Made by a program: the position numbers and the translations under genes
Shown: positions 1 through 12,406 of the stretch, piece by piece
How positions within the stretch are numbered: position 1 is the first letter of the stretch
Layout: each line of letters begins with the position of its first letter
Assembly (NCBI GenBank): GCA_021613535.1
Contig: CP075495.1
Location: forward strand, 13,702,001-13,766,000
DNA length: 64,000 nucleotides
Source: Adineta vaga
Lineage: Eukaryota; Rotifera
Direction: 5' to 3'
The notes under the pieces: model-generated
The model's database searches: none
Told to the model about the DNA's origin: nothing
The model's input: only the letters and a program-made list of their open reading frames with translations

Positions 1-138
1 ATGAATTTCAACAAGAAAACTGATCAAGAGATAGTATATATAATTCGACTGAATTAATGATTCTTTTTTTTTCTTCTATTCTTATATGAAAGAATTGCCC
101 TTGAATACAATGAAATTACAAATATCGTCTGTTTATAA

Positions 139-749
139 TTAGATATCAAATGGACTGGCAATTTTTGCCAAAGTTGGATCATGTAAACAACCATCAATGA
201 ATTCTTGTTTAGTTAAAACTTTATCACGATTTTCATCGAAAGAAAGCATCAAAGTTTCTACATATGTCTTCGCTTCTTCTTGAGATAAACCAACAATTCG
301 ACAGATAATATTTAGAATTTTTTCTGCTTCTTTCTTTTCAATCCGTTCATTTTCATTGATATCGAATACTTCAAATGCATATTCAAATTTCTGTCGCGTA
401 GTTCCTGTTGTTGTCGCAATATAAGCAAGAAGAAATTCATTAAAATCAATTGTACCTAAATGAAACGAAACTATTCGAATTAAATTGAATGAAATGAACA
501 ACATTTACCAGAATGATCAGTATCAAATGCGCGAAAAAGATGATCAGTAATTTGTTCTAATTTCGGATTTTTTCTTAATTTTGTATAAAATAATTGAAAT
601 TGTCGTTTATTCATTCGATCTGTTTCATCACTTTCAATATGAAAATCGGCATACCATTTACGAATTTCATCTTCAGTTTTACCACTAAGTTTAACTAACA
701 ATTGTACATCTTTGTCATTAAAAACACGTGCAGTTTGTTGATTTCCCAT
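139..749 (-). CDS. Neuronal calcium sensor / visinin-like EF-hand protein
   Basis: Two exons (749-509 and 455-139) joined over a 53-nt GT..AG intron give 185 residues, the usual length of the NCS-1/hippocalcin/neurocalcin family. The protein starts MGNQQT, which fits N-myristoylation (Gly2, Thr6) and therefore membrane attachment. EF-hand 1 is degenerate, as is normal in this family. EF-hand 2 (DTDHSGTIDFNE), EF-hand 3 (DINENERIEKKE) and EF-hand 4 (DENRDKVLTKQE) keep calcium ligands at loop positions 1, 3, 5 and 12; the splice junction falls inside EF-hand 2. Family knowledge predicts a calcium-dependent regulator of receptors, channels or kinases. The exact subfamily cannot be assigned by eye. 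It is transcribed away from the ETS gene across a 5 kb interval. Confidence 0.9.
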
Positions 750-2564
750 GTCTCTATATTTTCTTGGTAAGAAACTTTTATGATACTCTTACATTCATCA
801 CATGCGATAGTGTATAATGTAACTATTTACTTTACATTTTCGTCATTTTTTCTTCGTTATAGAACAACTACAAAAAAGAAGAAAAGAAAAATACAGAACG
901 ATTAACAGATATTAGTATATGTATGCTTTGCCTTTGAATATAAGCGTTCTATTGACTAGATATTATATTTATTTGTTAGACATTTCATATGTTGTTTTTG
1001 TTGAATTACGTATTAAAAAAATATTTTAGAAAGAAATGATATTTGAATATCAAATTGAATGGTCAAAATGACATTTGCCAGGCACGAGACAATTGTTAAT
1101 TGTTAAAACGTTTTCATCTACTTCTTTTTCTTATTAAAATAATAACTTAGACAAGAAAAGAGTTGAAGGAAAGTTTTGTTGACAATCCATGTACATACAT
1201 ACACACACACACAGTAGAGGATGAAAAAAGCTTGTAAGAAAGTGAAATTTCATTTTCTTTTTGTTTTATTTTATTTCAAAACTACCTCCGCTTCTTTTCC
1301 TCCGGCATTCATATACATCACAGTCAATTAAGCAGTGCACTCCAACTGGATTTCGTCTTTTTCTTCTTAGATATCCTATATAACTTTGAATCTTATTGTT
1401 TTCCTTTCATCCGTCGACAGGCTTGTATGCTTCGATTGTGTCCTCGAAAAAAAGGTTTACTCTCTTTTCTTTTTTTATTCGCTTCGCTTTTTTTTTCATC
1501 AACATACATAACGAAAAAGCACGGAAAGAAAGGAAACGAAAACGCACTCAATACGTATACTTCCCGCTCACATTTTTGCATTTATGTATGTGCTTTGCAA
1601 AGAAATCAACAGACAGAGAAAAAAGAGAGAAAAAGACCGAAAAAAACGAAGAACAACCCTTTAAAAGCTAGGGCGCGCATACACGGATGCTTGACGATGA
1701 AAGAAATACGAAACGAATTGCATGAATACAATCACCATCAACGGGAAGAGAGAAAAAAAACCTAGATAAATAATCGTATGAAAAACAAAACTACTATCAA
1801 TCGTTGATTGTTTTAAAGTGTGAGAAAATTACGCAGATACTCGTGTATGCTCGATCCATAATCCGAGTGGAAATAACGAAAAAAAAATGTCAGGACTGAA
1901 TTGGCTACAGGGATGTAATCGTTTTCAGTCTTTGTTATTGTTGTTGTTCTTGTTGTTGTTATTATTGTTTTTTGTCGAGTAGTGATCGCCACAAATCTTT
2001 GAAGAAAAAAAAGAATCGAAAAAAACCGAAAAGAAGGCAATGTAACGAGAGAAAAAGGTGGGAGAGAAAAAATGTCATTCCGGAACACGCGCAACGACGT
2101 TTCGAAAGTTCCGGGTTGGCTGCTTTGTATTTGTTCTGTGTGAGAACGAAAGTGCGTTGCTACCTCTCTATTAATGTTACTATTCTATTTTTGATCAAAA
2201 GAGAGAAAAAAAATCGACCGTTAAGATCGGAAATAAATATTATCAAAATTATTCATCACAACGAACGAAACAAAGAAGTGCTGACAAGGTAAGTGTTCGT
2301 TGTTAAAATGTGTCTGTCCAGGTTAGATCAGTTTAAATATAAATGATCAGATTTCTATATAAGAACAAAATAAACACATTACATTGTGCTTGTGTTTTGT
2401 TACTTGTCTGTTTCCAGTAAACGAATCGATAGTTTCATCAAAAAAGCAATGTCATGTTTTTGTCCAATTTCTAATCGTATATAGATATCGCCGATTGAAG
2501 ACACTTTTTCTAGTTCATTACCGAAAATAATCACAATATCTATATTTATAAGCGTTAAATTAAC

Positions 2565-2584
2565 TGATGATGATGATGATGATG
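2565..2584. repeat. (GAT)n microsatellite
   Basis: Short perfect trinucleotide run in the intergenic interval; no function evident. Confidence 0.8.
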
Positions 2585-3293
2585 TTATCTATTTTTAGTT
2601 CTTTTTTTTAATATTATAAGTAAAATGGTTAGACGTATGAAAATCTTCGTCGTCATTATTATGATTGTTGTCGTGTGACTGAAAGAAATGTTTCCTTGCT
2701 TTATACTTTCGTTTCGTTTTCTTTTTACTGTGTCATGTTCGTCTATATATTCTTCTTGTCTTATCACCTTCATCATAAAAAAAGAATATGCAAAATGTGA
2801 AGCTAGCTATCTTTGGAGATGGTAAACAGAACACAAACGTCTTACACAGTAAATCGACTTTCGCTTTACTTGTATCTTCTTATCTTCCGCGAACATAGTT
2901 TAACAATTCTTTCTTTTTTCAAACTTGCTTGCTTTCTGTCAAGGGCGTATCTTTTCTTTAACATTTTTTCTTCTTCTTCTTCTTCACTTTCGTCGCTGTT
3001 TTTTTTGCTCTTTCAAGTCGTGTCCCATTTCCATTCACTAGACGGGAACATTAGAATTGAAGCGATGCATAAGTCAAATGAAGCAAAACCAACAACGATC
3101 GAATTCATAGCGTATAAAATGGAAATTTTACTTGACTATGTCTATTTTACTATTCATTCTTTTCTTTATTCGTTGTTCATTGAAAAATACGATAGTCGTC
3201 TATATACATATACATTGAACAGACTTGATGAAGGGCGTCGTTTATTTCTCCTTCACTTATATTATATTTTGTTCTTTTCTTCCGATATGAACA

Positions 3294-3312
3294 AGAGAGA
3301 GAGAGAGAGAGG
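3294..3312. repeat. (GA)n microsatellite
   Basis: Perfect GA dinucleotide run in non-coding DNA upstream of the ETS gene. Confidence 0.8.
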
Positions 3313-5898
3313 ATATGATCATAGTTGTATATTTGCATATGAGAAGAATTGAAAACCTCTAACATATAAGTAGTATATTTTTGATAAGAGTCCATCTAGG
3401 TCAATGATCACATGATGATAGTGATTATAATTGAAACAAGAGACTAGTTGTTATGACCTACTTCTTCGATTTTTTTATTGGGTTGAGTATTGTAAACGAA
3501 AGGACATGACAAAAAAAATGAAGAAGAAGAGAACATTGTTGATATGATCATCATCTTTGCATTAGCACTTCTTTATGCATACAATAACGAAAAGGAAAAA
3601 TAGAGATTAGCGTAAATGCGCGCAATCAATCGACTGATGTTTATCATTGGTCTTATCAGCGTCATCATTGCATGTAAACACCTGCTGACCATCTCTCTCT
3701 CTGTATATATATATACTCATCTTTTAATTGGGTCAACTAATAATCACAGTCTGTGATAGAAAGATTGCATCTTTATATCGATAATGGCTTTTCTTAATGA
3801 TGATTGTTCAGTATTAAATGACATGACAATAGTACCATTGATGGAACATGACAATCAGATGAAAAATGGAAGAAGGAGGTGGAGAAATTCAAGAGAGACG
3901 AGACGAAATATTTTCTTTTATGTTTTGTTCCGGTCACCTCCATTCATGCACTTCACATTGAGAAAATTGCACATACTTTAGTGCTCGTTTTCATTTTGAG
4001 GTCACCGAGATAAAGACCGAAATATATATATGTATATATGCTGAGTGCATTGGTGCGGATATCGTTCAACACAATGGATTTAATATGAACGAGAAAAGAA
4101 AGAAAGAAAAACGAAAAATTTGTTTTACTTTATATGCCGTTTCGGACCTTCCTCTTCTCTGTCTGCCGTCGTCTCGACAGGTAGACGGGATGGATGATGA
4201 TGATGGAGGGGAAAAAGAGAACAGAACAAGGCCAGCGTATATATATATGTGTATTTAAAAAGCAACTTGAAATTATTCCTTTTCTTTTCTCATCACAGAA
4301 TGACCGAAAGGCGGCAAGAGCACAGAAAACAGAACAATATATGAGAATAAAAGAGCGAATAACGAAAGAATGAGAGCGAAAGAAAACGGGATATGTCCTT
4401 CTCTGTGAAAGAATCGCGCTCTTGAACTTCCAAGGTAGACGATATCAACGTAGACAGTAAAATCAAAAATAATGGATCTCTCTTTTCTCCTTCTCGTTCT
4501 CTCTCTCTCGCTGTTTCTCCTTGCTTGACCCACAATAAATTTTCGAAGTAAGAAGGTCATTTGTGAGTATTTTCTCTTACTTTTAAACAATCGAAAGAAA
4601 CAATGCTGTAAGTATAATCAAAACCAAGTACTAAAATCTCTATCTTTTCCCATCAATCATCATGTCTTTCTGCCTACTGGCACTTCCCTGAACTTGTCTT
4701 TTCTTATTCTTCATACTAATCAAATGAAGGTTGTCTCATAAATAGGTCTTCTTTCGACCAGTCATCCATCTTCTATACATATCCATATACTATATAATGA
4801 AACGAATCCATCAGTTAACTGCAAAGAAAACATTCAATTTGAATTTCTTTCGTTTTCTTGCTTGGTCAATGACCAAAGTAAATCTATTATTATCGTTGTT
4901 CTACCGCCTACTTATAGATTATCCACCTTATCATCTGTTATCCCTTTTCTCATAAAGTAAACGTACGGAAGTTTACATTATTTATAAAACTAACTACGCA
5001 GAAGGTGAATAAGTATGTTTTATTGTTTGATCAACGTCATTTATCACTGACTAACTATGAATATATATATATATGGATGTTATATTCTACTACAGTAGGA
5101 TCGTTGAATAAAAACGACGAAAAAAATATGTACAAACGTATGTGTTTCTGATAGATACATAATGCAGACATTAATCTTCTCCTTTTTTTATTATACTTTT
5201 TGTTCGCCTTGATCAAATTATTCCTATTGTGTCTATAAGTAAGCATCTTATTATACGGTGATATAATTTTTTCTTTTCCGTGTGATAGTATACATTTCGT
5301 GATGCATCATCGATTGCATCCACTTTTTTCCTTTGCTTACTTTATTCATTCGATTCTCTCTTGCTTTCTTTTACCCTCACACTTTCTCTTCTCTGTCTCT
5401 CTCTTCTGTATCTTGATTATATTCTGATTTTTATTCGTTATACATGCAGGAAACGTCGTTATGTACATAGTTAGTCTTCGGAAGTACTAATAGATAGTTT
5501 TCGCATGCCATTCTTTTCGAATTATTCTTATTTTTTTTCCTGTCTTTATCATCATATAGCTAATAGCAGAAAGAAAACGACAAAAGAGAAGAAGAAGAAG
5601 AAGAGAAGAGAAGAAGGAGAGAGAGAGAGAAAAACGTGTCGTTCGTTATCGAGGGTGTGATGACCATATTATCAGGTGCACAACCGTCGTCGTTGCTTGC
5701 CGCTGTCTTTCGTGCTTCCTTGTGTATATATACAGAAAAGGAAGGATAAGATGATGTGCTTTGCACCGTGCGTTACTGCTCCTTTCTGTTTTTCTTCTTC
5801 TTTTTCTCTTAGCTCTCGTTTTTTTTTTCGTTAGATATATAAATGTGTGCACAAGAACAAACCAGAGTCCATTTGTTTATCTGTTTCCTTCTTATTCT

Positions 5899-5900
5899 AG
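5899..5900 (+). other. 3' splice site 1 nt before the ETS start codon
   Basis: A pyrimidine-rich stretch ending in AG stands one base before the ATG at 5902. It indicates either an intron in the 5' untranslated region or a trans-splicing acceptor. Confidence 0.6.
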
Positions 5901-5901
5901 C

Positions 5902-8468
5902 ATGGTAGCACATAGCGGGAATTCTGCGGTAAAGACCACAACTAATTCAACTCTACCGACAAATAATTATATACCATCAACATTTAAAATGAATTTTCCA
6001 CAAAATTTACGTATGTATTTTCAACGACGAAAATAAAGTTTCGAAATAAATAAATTATTATCTATGTATTTATCTTTTATAAATTCAGTTAATCCAATCG
6101 ATTCATGGTCAAAGAATGATGTACAAAAATGGATTGAATACTGTATAGATGAATATTCGTTAGGAGATGTTAATTTAAACGATTTTGAAATGAATGGTAC
6201 GATTTGTTTTCAGAGAAATATTCAGTTTTAAACATACTTTCTTTTTTATCTATTAAGGTAAAGCACTGTTACTATTAAATGAAGATAGTTTTAAACAACG
6301 TTCACCACGTTCGGGTGATATTTTACATAAAGCTTTACAACAACATCGAGCAACCTTAAAAACATGGCAATGTCAAAGTAGATACAAATGATTTTAAAAA
6401 CGAAAAATAAAAACGAAATCGATATTCTTGTAGCATATCCCTATCAATTATGGAATAGTTTTGCCTTTCCTTCTTCTTCACCAACATCAACAGCAGCACG
6501 TCGTTTCAATATTCCACCACCACCTCCGCCATTATCTATTCCATCGTTTCATTCCAATGCTGCTAGTGTTCTTTCAAATCCAGCAGCTGCCGCTGCTGCA
6601 GCAGCAGCCTGCATGCATCCAGCATTTAATTATATGTTCAATCGGCCTGATATGATGTCGAAAACATCTTTATTGAATCATCAATCAAATTATTATAATT
6701 CACATCAACAACAACAACAACAACAACAACAACAGCAACAATCAACAAGAAATCGTGAGATATCAGCTTCATCTTCATCATCTTCGGCATCATCATATGG
6801 TCCAGAAGGTGCATCAGGTTTGTTAAGGTTTCTAACATAAGAGCACTTTTAACTATTTACTTCTGCCTCGTTTTAGTCAAAACATCAGTTAAATCTGAAA
6901 CTTTTCATCCGGTGAATGATTCTGTTGGTGTCAAACGTGAAGCAATATCTCCAAATTTTCAACAAGCAAATCGTCAACCAACACCAAATAGTTCACCTTT
7001 AACAACTTCAACAATGACAACTGTTAGTCCATCAATAAAACAAGAATGTATTGATGATGAAGATGTCGATATTGAACAACATGAAACGGCACCAACCCCA
7101 CCTATTACATCGAGTTCTCCATCATCATCTCCTCAATCATCATCATCATTTCTACTATCGAAATCTAAACATTTAAATAATGATACGACTTCATTTAAAA
7201 TTCGTTCACAATTATTATCACGAATAAAACAGCAACCAAATGATGTTACAAATACTGGTGAAATGAAAGATGATCTAGAACGAAATAGTCTAGCAAATGA
7301 TAATTCAAGACAAATACGATATTATCATGATCGAATTGATTTTCGTGGAGATATTTTAATGAAACCACCTGCAGCAAAAAGTAAATTCGTTTTTGTCGTA
7401 AAGTTTTTTTTTTGTATTCATACAATTGTTTATAGATTGTCGTATTCTATGGGAATTTCTATATATTCTACTTGAAGATCCACATTATGAATCGATTATT
7501 CATTGGGAAAATCGTGAAAAAATGATCTTTCGAATAATTCAAGCTGACAAACTTGCTGCACTTTGGGGTATGTATAAATACATCGACATCATCGTTTCAT
7601 CGATTTGAATTTATTGTAGGTCTACAAAAAAATCGTCTGTCCATGACTTATGAAAAATTATCACGTGGTATGCGTTATTATTATTCAAATAATATCATAT
7701 CCAAAGAACAATCAAAACGTTTACTTTATCGATTTATGCGTTCACCAGATGAAATTCGAAAAAGTATGAAACGTAACGGTGGTTCAACTAATATGATATA
7801 TTCAAGTTTAAACAAGAAAATGTCACTTTCATATCAACCTTCAACTAGTCCTGATGATAAAGAAACGAATGTAAAATATAGTCCAGGTAATACAATCATT
7901 AAAAAAAGTGTTTTTCGGTTTTCAAAAAATTTAAATTTTTGTAGAAAATGATGACAATTCTTCATCTTTATCACCATCACAATTTCCTAATTCAACATCA
8001 TCACCAACGCAAATACAACATCAACTTCTTCAATTACTTTCTATTTATTCACCAACAGCTACATCCATACAATCAAATTTAAATCCAGCAACTGCACTTT
8101 TATTTGCAGCACGTAATGCGACAAATAATTCATCATCAACATACAATACAAAATCGATTCCATTATTGACAACGATTTCTAAAAGTGATCGATCGAATTC
8201 ATCGTCACCAGAATCAGTGGATAGTAATCGTGATCGTACAAGTGACAGTGAAAAACAACATTGTAGTCCATCTCAATCCTTATCATCATCAACATCATCC
8301 TCTTCAGCATCAACAAAACGTAAACAAGCCGTTCCATTATCATTAACCGCTCGTCTATCTTATCAACAACATCATCTTGATCAACCACTTAATTTAGCAG
8401 TCAATAAAGAAGATACAATCGCAGATTGTAAAAAACTCAAACTAACTTCTTCTCCGTCCATTGCGTGA
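5902..8468 (+). CDS. ETS-family transcription factor, Yan/ETV6-like
   Basis: Eight exons (5902-6010, 6089-6196, 6258-6377, 6434-6817, 6877-7380, 7436-7567, 7620-7886, 7945-8468) total 2148 nt, 715 residues. A SAM/Pointed domain lies at about 37-112 (starting [16 protein letters not shown]). The ETS domain lies at about 409-490, with the recognition-helix stretch [12 protein letters not shown] followed by RFMRSPDEI. The latter closely matches the RFMKTPDEI signature I recall for ETV6/Yan, and Pointed plus ETS is the Yan/TEL architecture. Family members are nuclear repressors that oligomerise through the SAM domain. Three SUMO-type psi-K-x-E sites (VKSE, VKRE, IKQE) sit in the linker. The C-terminal tail carries PLSLT and PLNLA, which resemble CtBP-binding motifs. 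The linker also has poly-Ala and poly-Gln runs. The start is the first ATG after a 3' splice site. Confidence 0.92.
6706..6741 (+). repeat. CAA/CAG run coding 12 glutamines
   Basis: Trinucleotide tract inside exon 4 of the ETS gene; it encodes an uninterrupted run of twelve Gln and is likely length-polymorphic. A short alanine run from GCN codons lies just upstream at about 6580-6609. Confidence 0.9.
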
Positions 8469-9442
8469 TCGAACAGTTTCTTTGCTTTTTCCGAACAGTC
8501 GAATCTATGCCATTCTTCTATACATTTCAAAAAAAACCATTACATCAGTTCGGTTTTTCTATCAAAATCTTTTGTTAGACAAGTAGCTGTAGATCAGTGT
8601 GTATGTCTTATTATTCCATATTCTATTTGTTTTCCTTTGTTCCACCATATCATATGCATTATGTGATACGAAATGCTCTTTAGAAAGAAAAACAAACAAA
8701 AAAGAAAAATCAAAACTTGTTTTTTTTAATGTACATTCCTTGTGCTTGATTTATTACCTTTGTTCATTCTCTTTTTTTTGTCGTCTGTTTCGGGGGGATA
8801 TTGGTTGTTTAAGATGAAACTATTCGTTTTGTTTTCTATATATGTATTTGTGTGAGTTTGTGTGTGTGTGTGTGTGTGTGTGCTTCAAATGATGGGTGAG
8901 ATTAAGCAGCAAAAGAAAAATACAAACATGAAAAATGTATATTGTAGTTTCTCTACTCTTTCTTGTGTGTTTTCTTTCGATCTTGTTTTCGTTTGTTTTT
9001 TTTTGAATCAGGTTGTTATCGTTTTTTTTTCTTCTTCTTTGATCTTCTTCCATGCATATTGCAAACATAATGAAGTCGTCCCGAGTTTTTGATCAACATA
9101 TTTTGATTTCTATTGATGTGCATGTAAAAGTTATGATGTGAATCATTTCAGGATAATTACAAAGGAAATACTCACATTTCTCTTACTAGATTTATCAGAT
9201 TTGTACTCGATATCCTTAAAATCATTCATAAATAGTCAAACGTTATTTCTTTTGTCTTCTTTTCAATCGATATTGTCAAATGAAATGAGAACGATAAGCC
9301 TTCACACATGTTTGCTTATTATGTTATTGTTACGGTCGAATTCGTTACATGTATACAATAGTGATATACCGTATTTCGTCATTTTTTCGTTATTGTTTGA
9401 ATGTATGTAATTTGAGTTAGTACGGAAGAAAATACTGAAATT
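8469..9442. other. 3' flank of ETS gene and LURP-like gene promoter
   Basis: About 970 bp of T-rich non-coding DNA with a GT microsatellite. I see no splice-supported exon or RNA gene. It should hold the ETS 3' untranslated region and the promoter of the next gene. Confidence 0.5.
8858..8882. repeat. (GT)n microsatellite
   Basis: Perfect GT dinucleotide run in non-coding DNA after the ETS gene. Confidence 0.85.
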
Positions 9443-9997
9443 ATGACCGAAGATCAGCATCAATCGACACGTTATTTAATCCAAGAAAAATATTTATCAT
9501 TGGAGAAGAGATTTACTATAACTGACAATGCTGGAACAATTCGTTATATAGTAAATTCTTCGTTTTTTACTATGGGTGATAAATTACAGATATCGGATGC
9601 TAATGGAAATGAAGTGATGAGAATACGTCAAGATAATTTACATTTTCATTTAACATATAGAATATTTTCGACTTATTCTGGTGCAACTGAACGTGAATTA
9701 GCTCTTATAAAACGAACTGGTCCAATGTGGCAACATAAATTACAAATCAATTCTATTAATGGTGAATATATAATTGAGAAAAAAGGTAGTACATCTTCGA
9801 ATGAATTTACCTTAACTAAAAACGATAATGTTATTGGCATTGTTACTAAAGATGCTTCGCCGACAAAAACTTTCTATTGGGTGGATATTATTGATAGTAA
9901 CGAACAAGATCATGCTTTATTATTAGCAATGATCATTGTTTTTTCATGCGCTCAACGTTTATCAATGAATCCTATGGCTAAACCTGCTATCAAATGA
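9443..9997 (+). CDS. LURP-one-related (Tubby C-terminal-like) protein
   Basis: A single uninterrupted exon of 184 residues. It opens YLIQEKYLSLEKRFTITD and continues with alternating beta-strand-like segments (VNSSFFTMGDKLQISDANG, then FYWVDIIDSNEQDHALLLAM), the pattern of the LOR/DUF567 fold related to Tubby and phospholipid scramblases. Molecular function in this family is poorly known; a membrane-associated or lipid-binding role is inference. The terminal helix with LLLAMIIVFSCAQRL matches the buried hydrophobic helix of the Tubby-like fold, so it need not be a membrane span. No intron is present, in contrast to its neighbours. A consensus polyadenylation signal follows at about 110 nt. 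Confidence 0.8.
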   Translation: MTEDQHQSTRYLIQEKYLSLEKRFTITDNAGTIRYIVNSSFFTMGDKLQISDANGNEVMRIRQDNLHFHLTYRIFSTYSGATERELALIKRTGPMWQHKLQINSINGEYIIEKKGSTSSNEFTLTKNDNVIGIVTKDASPTKTFYWVDIIDSNEQDHALLLAMIIVFSCAQRLSMNPMAKPAIK

Positions 9998-10105
9998 ATA
10001 AAATAGAATAGAACTACATATATCTATCTGTGTAACTATAGATGAGCAACAGTATCATGTACAAATGTTCATAATACGTATGTATACATATATATATATT
10101 TATTT

Positions 10106-10111
10106 AATAAA
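10106..10111 (+). terminator. AATAAA polyadenylation signal
   Basis: Canonical hexamer 109 nt after the stop of the LURP-one-like gene. Confidence 0.55.
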
Positions 10112-12406
10112 GATATACAAAGAGATCATTGATTATTCAATTGAACTGTATTTGTGAAACTTTCTATACGATCGCTTTTTCTTCTTGCCTATCTGAGGAT
10201 CATCTAATGTTTCACAATCGGAATGAAAAATATTCATTAGTATTATTTTCTTTTTAATATTTGTTAATCGAAGACTAATTTTGTTGTTCTAGTCAAATCA
10301 TAACAAGAACAATATCCTCCAATTTGTACACTGTTCCGTGTTATATCGATAGATGACTTGTCTAATTGGTATCTATACAATTTCTTCAGAATAACTCAAA
10401 CCTTGAGTCAATGACATAAGACATAATAACAACAGATGAAGAAATCTAAGATTCTAGTAATTAGATAGTTGCCATTCTAATTCAAAGCACGGTCTTGATT
10501 TTCATGCTATCGTATGGTCTATATGATCTTTATTTGTGAACAATCTTTTTCTGCATGTTCTAACATTATGTTTATTTTAGATTTACTAATACATTCAAAT
10601 GTATGTCTTTCTATATTTAATCGAATAAATCGATGATCATAAATATTAATAAAAATTGTTAATAGATTTATTCATCGAAAGGTCATTCTGAACGTCACCA
10701 ATCGTTAACAGTGTCTGGATTAGAGAAAAGAACAAGAAGAAGATGATAGGTTCTATCTTGATGGATATATCGAGCTATTAATCTGATGAAAGAATAGACA
10801 ATTTCAACAGATGAATTTGAACTAAGTTATAACAATGTATGTCCATTCTGTAAATGCAAACGTGAATAGATTTCATGACTGAAATTTGAAACTAAAACAT
10901 TTTTTTTCTTTTCATTCAATCAGTAAATTCGTGTAAGATTGATGCTGACTATCTATCAGCTGAGAAGAAGAAGAAGAAGAAGAAGAAGAACAGAAAGAAA
11001 ATCTATTAAAGAACATGTCTGCTTATGACAATATTGATGGATTTCTTTGATATTATCAAATGACGATGATGATGACAAACCATCTTTCACAAATCTTTAA
11101 TTTGCTGTGCTAATGTTATAATTCATATAGAACTTGACATTGATAATATCCTTGAATTTGTATTTACAGTCTATGAAACACACCTGTTTTCTAGTAATCA
11201 TAAGTCTTCAAATTCTTCGACGACAATAAGAAAAAAAAAGTCATTCGGAGAAAGCTAAAATAAATTCCTTATCATATATAGACAATCATAGACTGATTAC
11301 GACATTACTATCGGAAGTAGTGAATGCCAAACGTTGTTAAGTAGAATATACGAGTCCATGCTTCCTGAACGCACATTATTTATTATCGATTTGTTCGAGT
11401 ATTCCTTTAAACTCAATGCTGTTATATGCTGTCGGTTCTATTATATATTTTCTTCGCTTTCTTACATCATCATAATCATCATCATCAAGCTCTTATACAT
11501 ACACATATAGACGTATTCTGTTTGTGCTACGATTGTTGATCATTTCAGTATGTTTGCCACCTACTATACATACTCAACGTATTTAAAGGCTGATCTATTT
11601 CCTTCTTCTATAGATCACGTTCACTATTTCTACGATAGCTTATATAAGAATAGGCAGACATATTGTGATTGACATAACGCATACGCATCCTATATCTTGA
11701 GACATTATATTAGATGGTCGAAGCAAGTGAGATAAGTTCATATAGTACCTTCCATCTTTGTTCTCTCTCTCTCTCGCTCGCTCGCTCTCTACCATTCTCT
11801 CTTCGGCGAGAGATATTACAGAACGACAATCAGACAGACATATACCGAGAAGAGAATCATCTTCTCTCCATTTTCTTCTTCGAGTTTTATTGTTAAATTA
11901 TTTGCTTATCATCACAAAGAACGGACAACTCCTACGTATTTCTGCAATAACTTGCATAATCGTATTTGTGACTAGCTATATATTCAGACTCGATCGTTAT
12001 ATTCATATTATCAGGACATCGTTAAAAGCGAGGAAAAAAAGAAGCAGAAAGACGATATTCAACAAAATCAAACAAGTTATCCATCTCAGTAAGCAACAAA
12101 ATGTACACACGTCGATTGATTTTTGTATCAATATCTCTGTTGGGAACACTATTAGATAGATAGACATTGTTGACGACTGATAGACAATCTTTGGCAATGA
12201 AAAATAAAAAGAGAGAGAGAAAGAGTGTTATTTGATGGGTGCACAGTAAAACCTTGATCTATCTTCTCTTTGATACTTTCATCGATAGTAATACCTTAGT
12301 TCGATATTCTAGATAATAAGTAAATTAAGCGCTACTAACTTACTTTACTATATAATTTCAGTTTTTTTTCTCGTCTGCACCTTCTTCTTCTACCTTCGTT
12401 TCTCGA
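10112..12406. other. Intergenic, nothing recognised
   Basis: About 2.3 kb of AT-rich DNA. It contains an (AAG)n run and CT-rich stretches near 11760-11815. Open frames around 11714-12197 are low-complexity and lack conserved motifs. The part next to 12360 ends in a 3' splice site-like AG about 45 nt before the start of the next gene, so 5' untranslated exons may lie here. Confidence 0.45.
10963..10991. repeat. (AAG)n microsatellite
   Basis: Perfect AAG trinucleotide run in intergenic DNA. Confidence 0.85.

Larger units (their letters stand above)
750..5898. other. Long non-coding head-to-head interval
   Basis: About 5.1 kb separates the start of the calcium-sensor gene (-) from the ETS gene (+). 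I find no convincing coding exon. Open frames here are low-complexity translations rich in K, R, S and F, made from purine- or pyrimidine-biased DNA, with no conserved motif and no partner splice sites. The interval holds microsatellites, poly-T and poly-A runs and CT/GA-rich blocks. It probably contains both promoters, 5' untranslated exons of the ETS gene (a 3' splice site lies just before its start codon) and enhancers. That role is inferred from position only. Confidence 0.5.

Noticed and set aside
1393-5852. Many open frames on both strands upstream of the ETS gene
   Set aside because: They are low-complexity K/R/S/F-rich translations of biased DNA, overlap each other on both strands and have no conserved motif or splice partners.
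6036-7608. In-frame stops between the SAM and ETS parts
   Set aside because: Every stop lies in a short GT..AG intron; the spliced frame is open for 715 codons.
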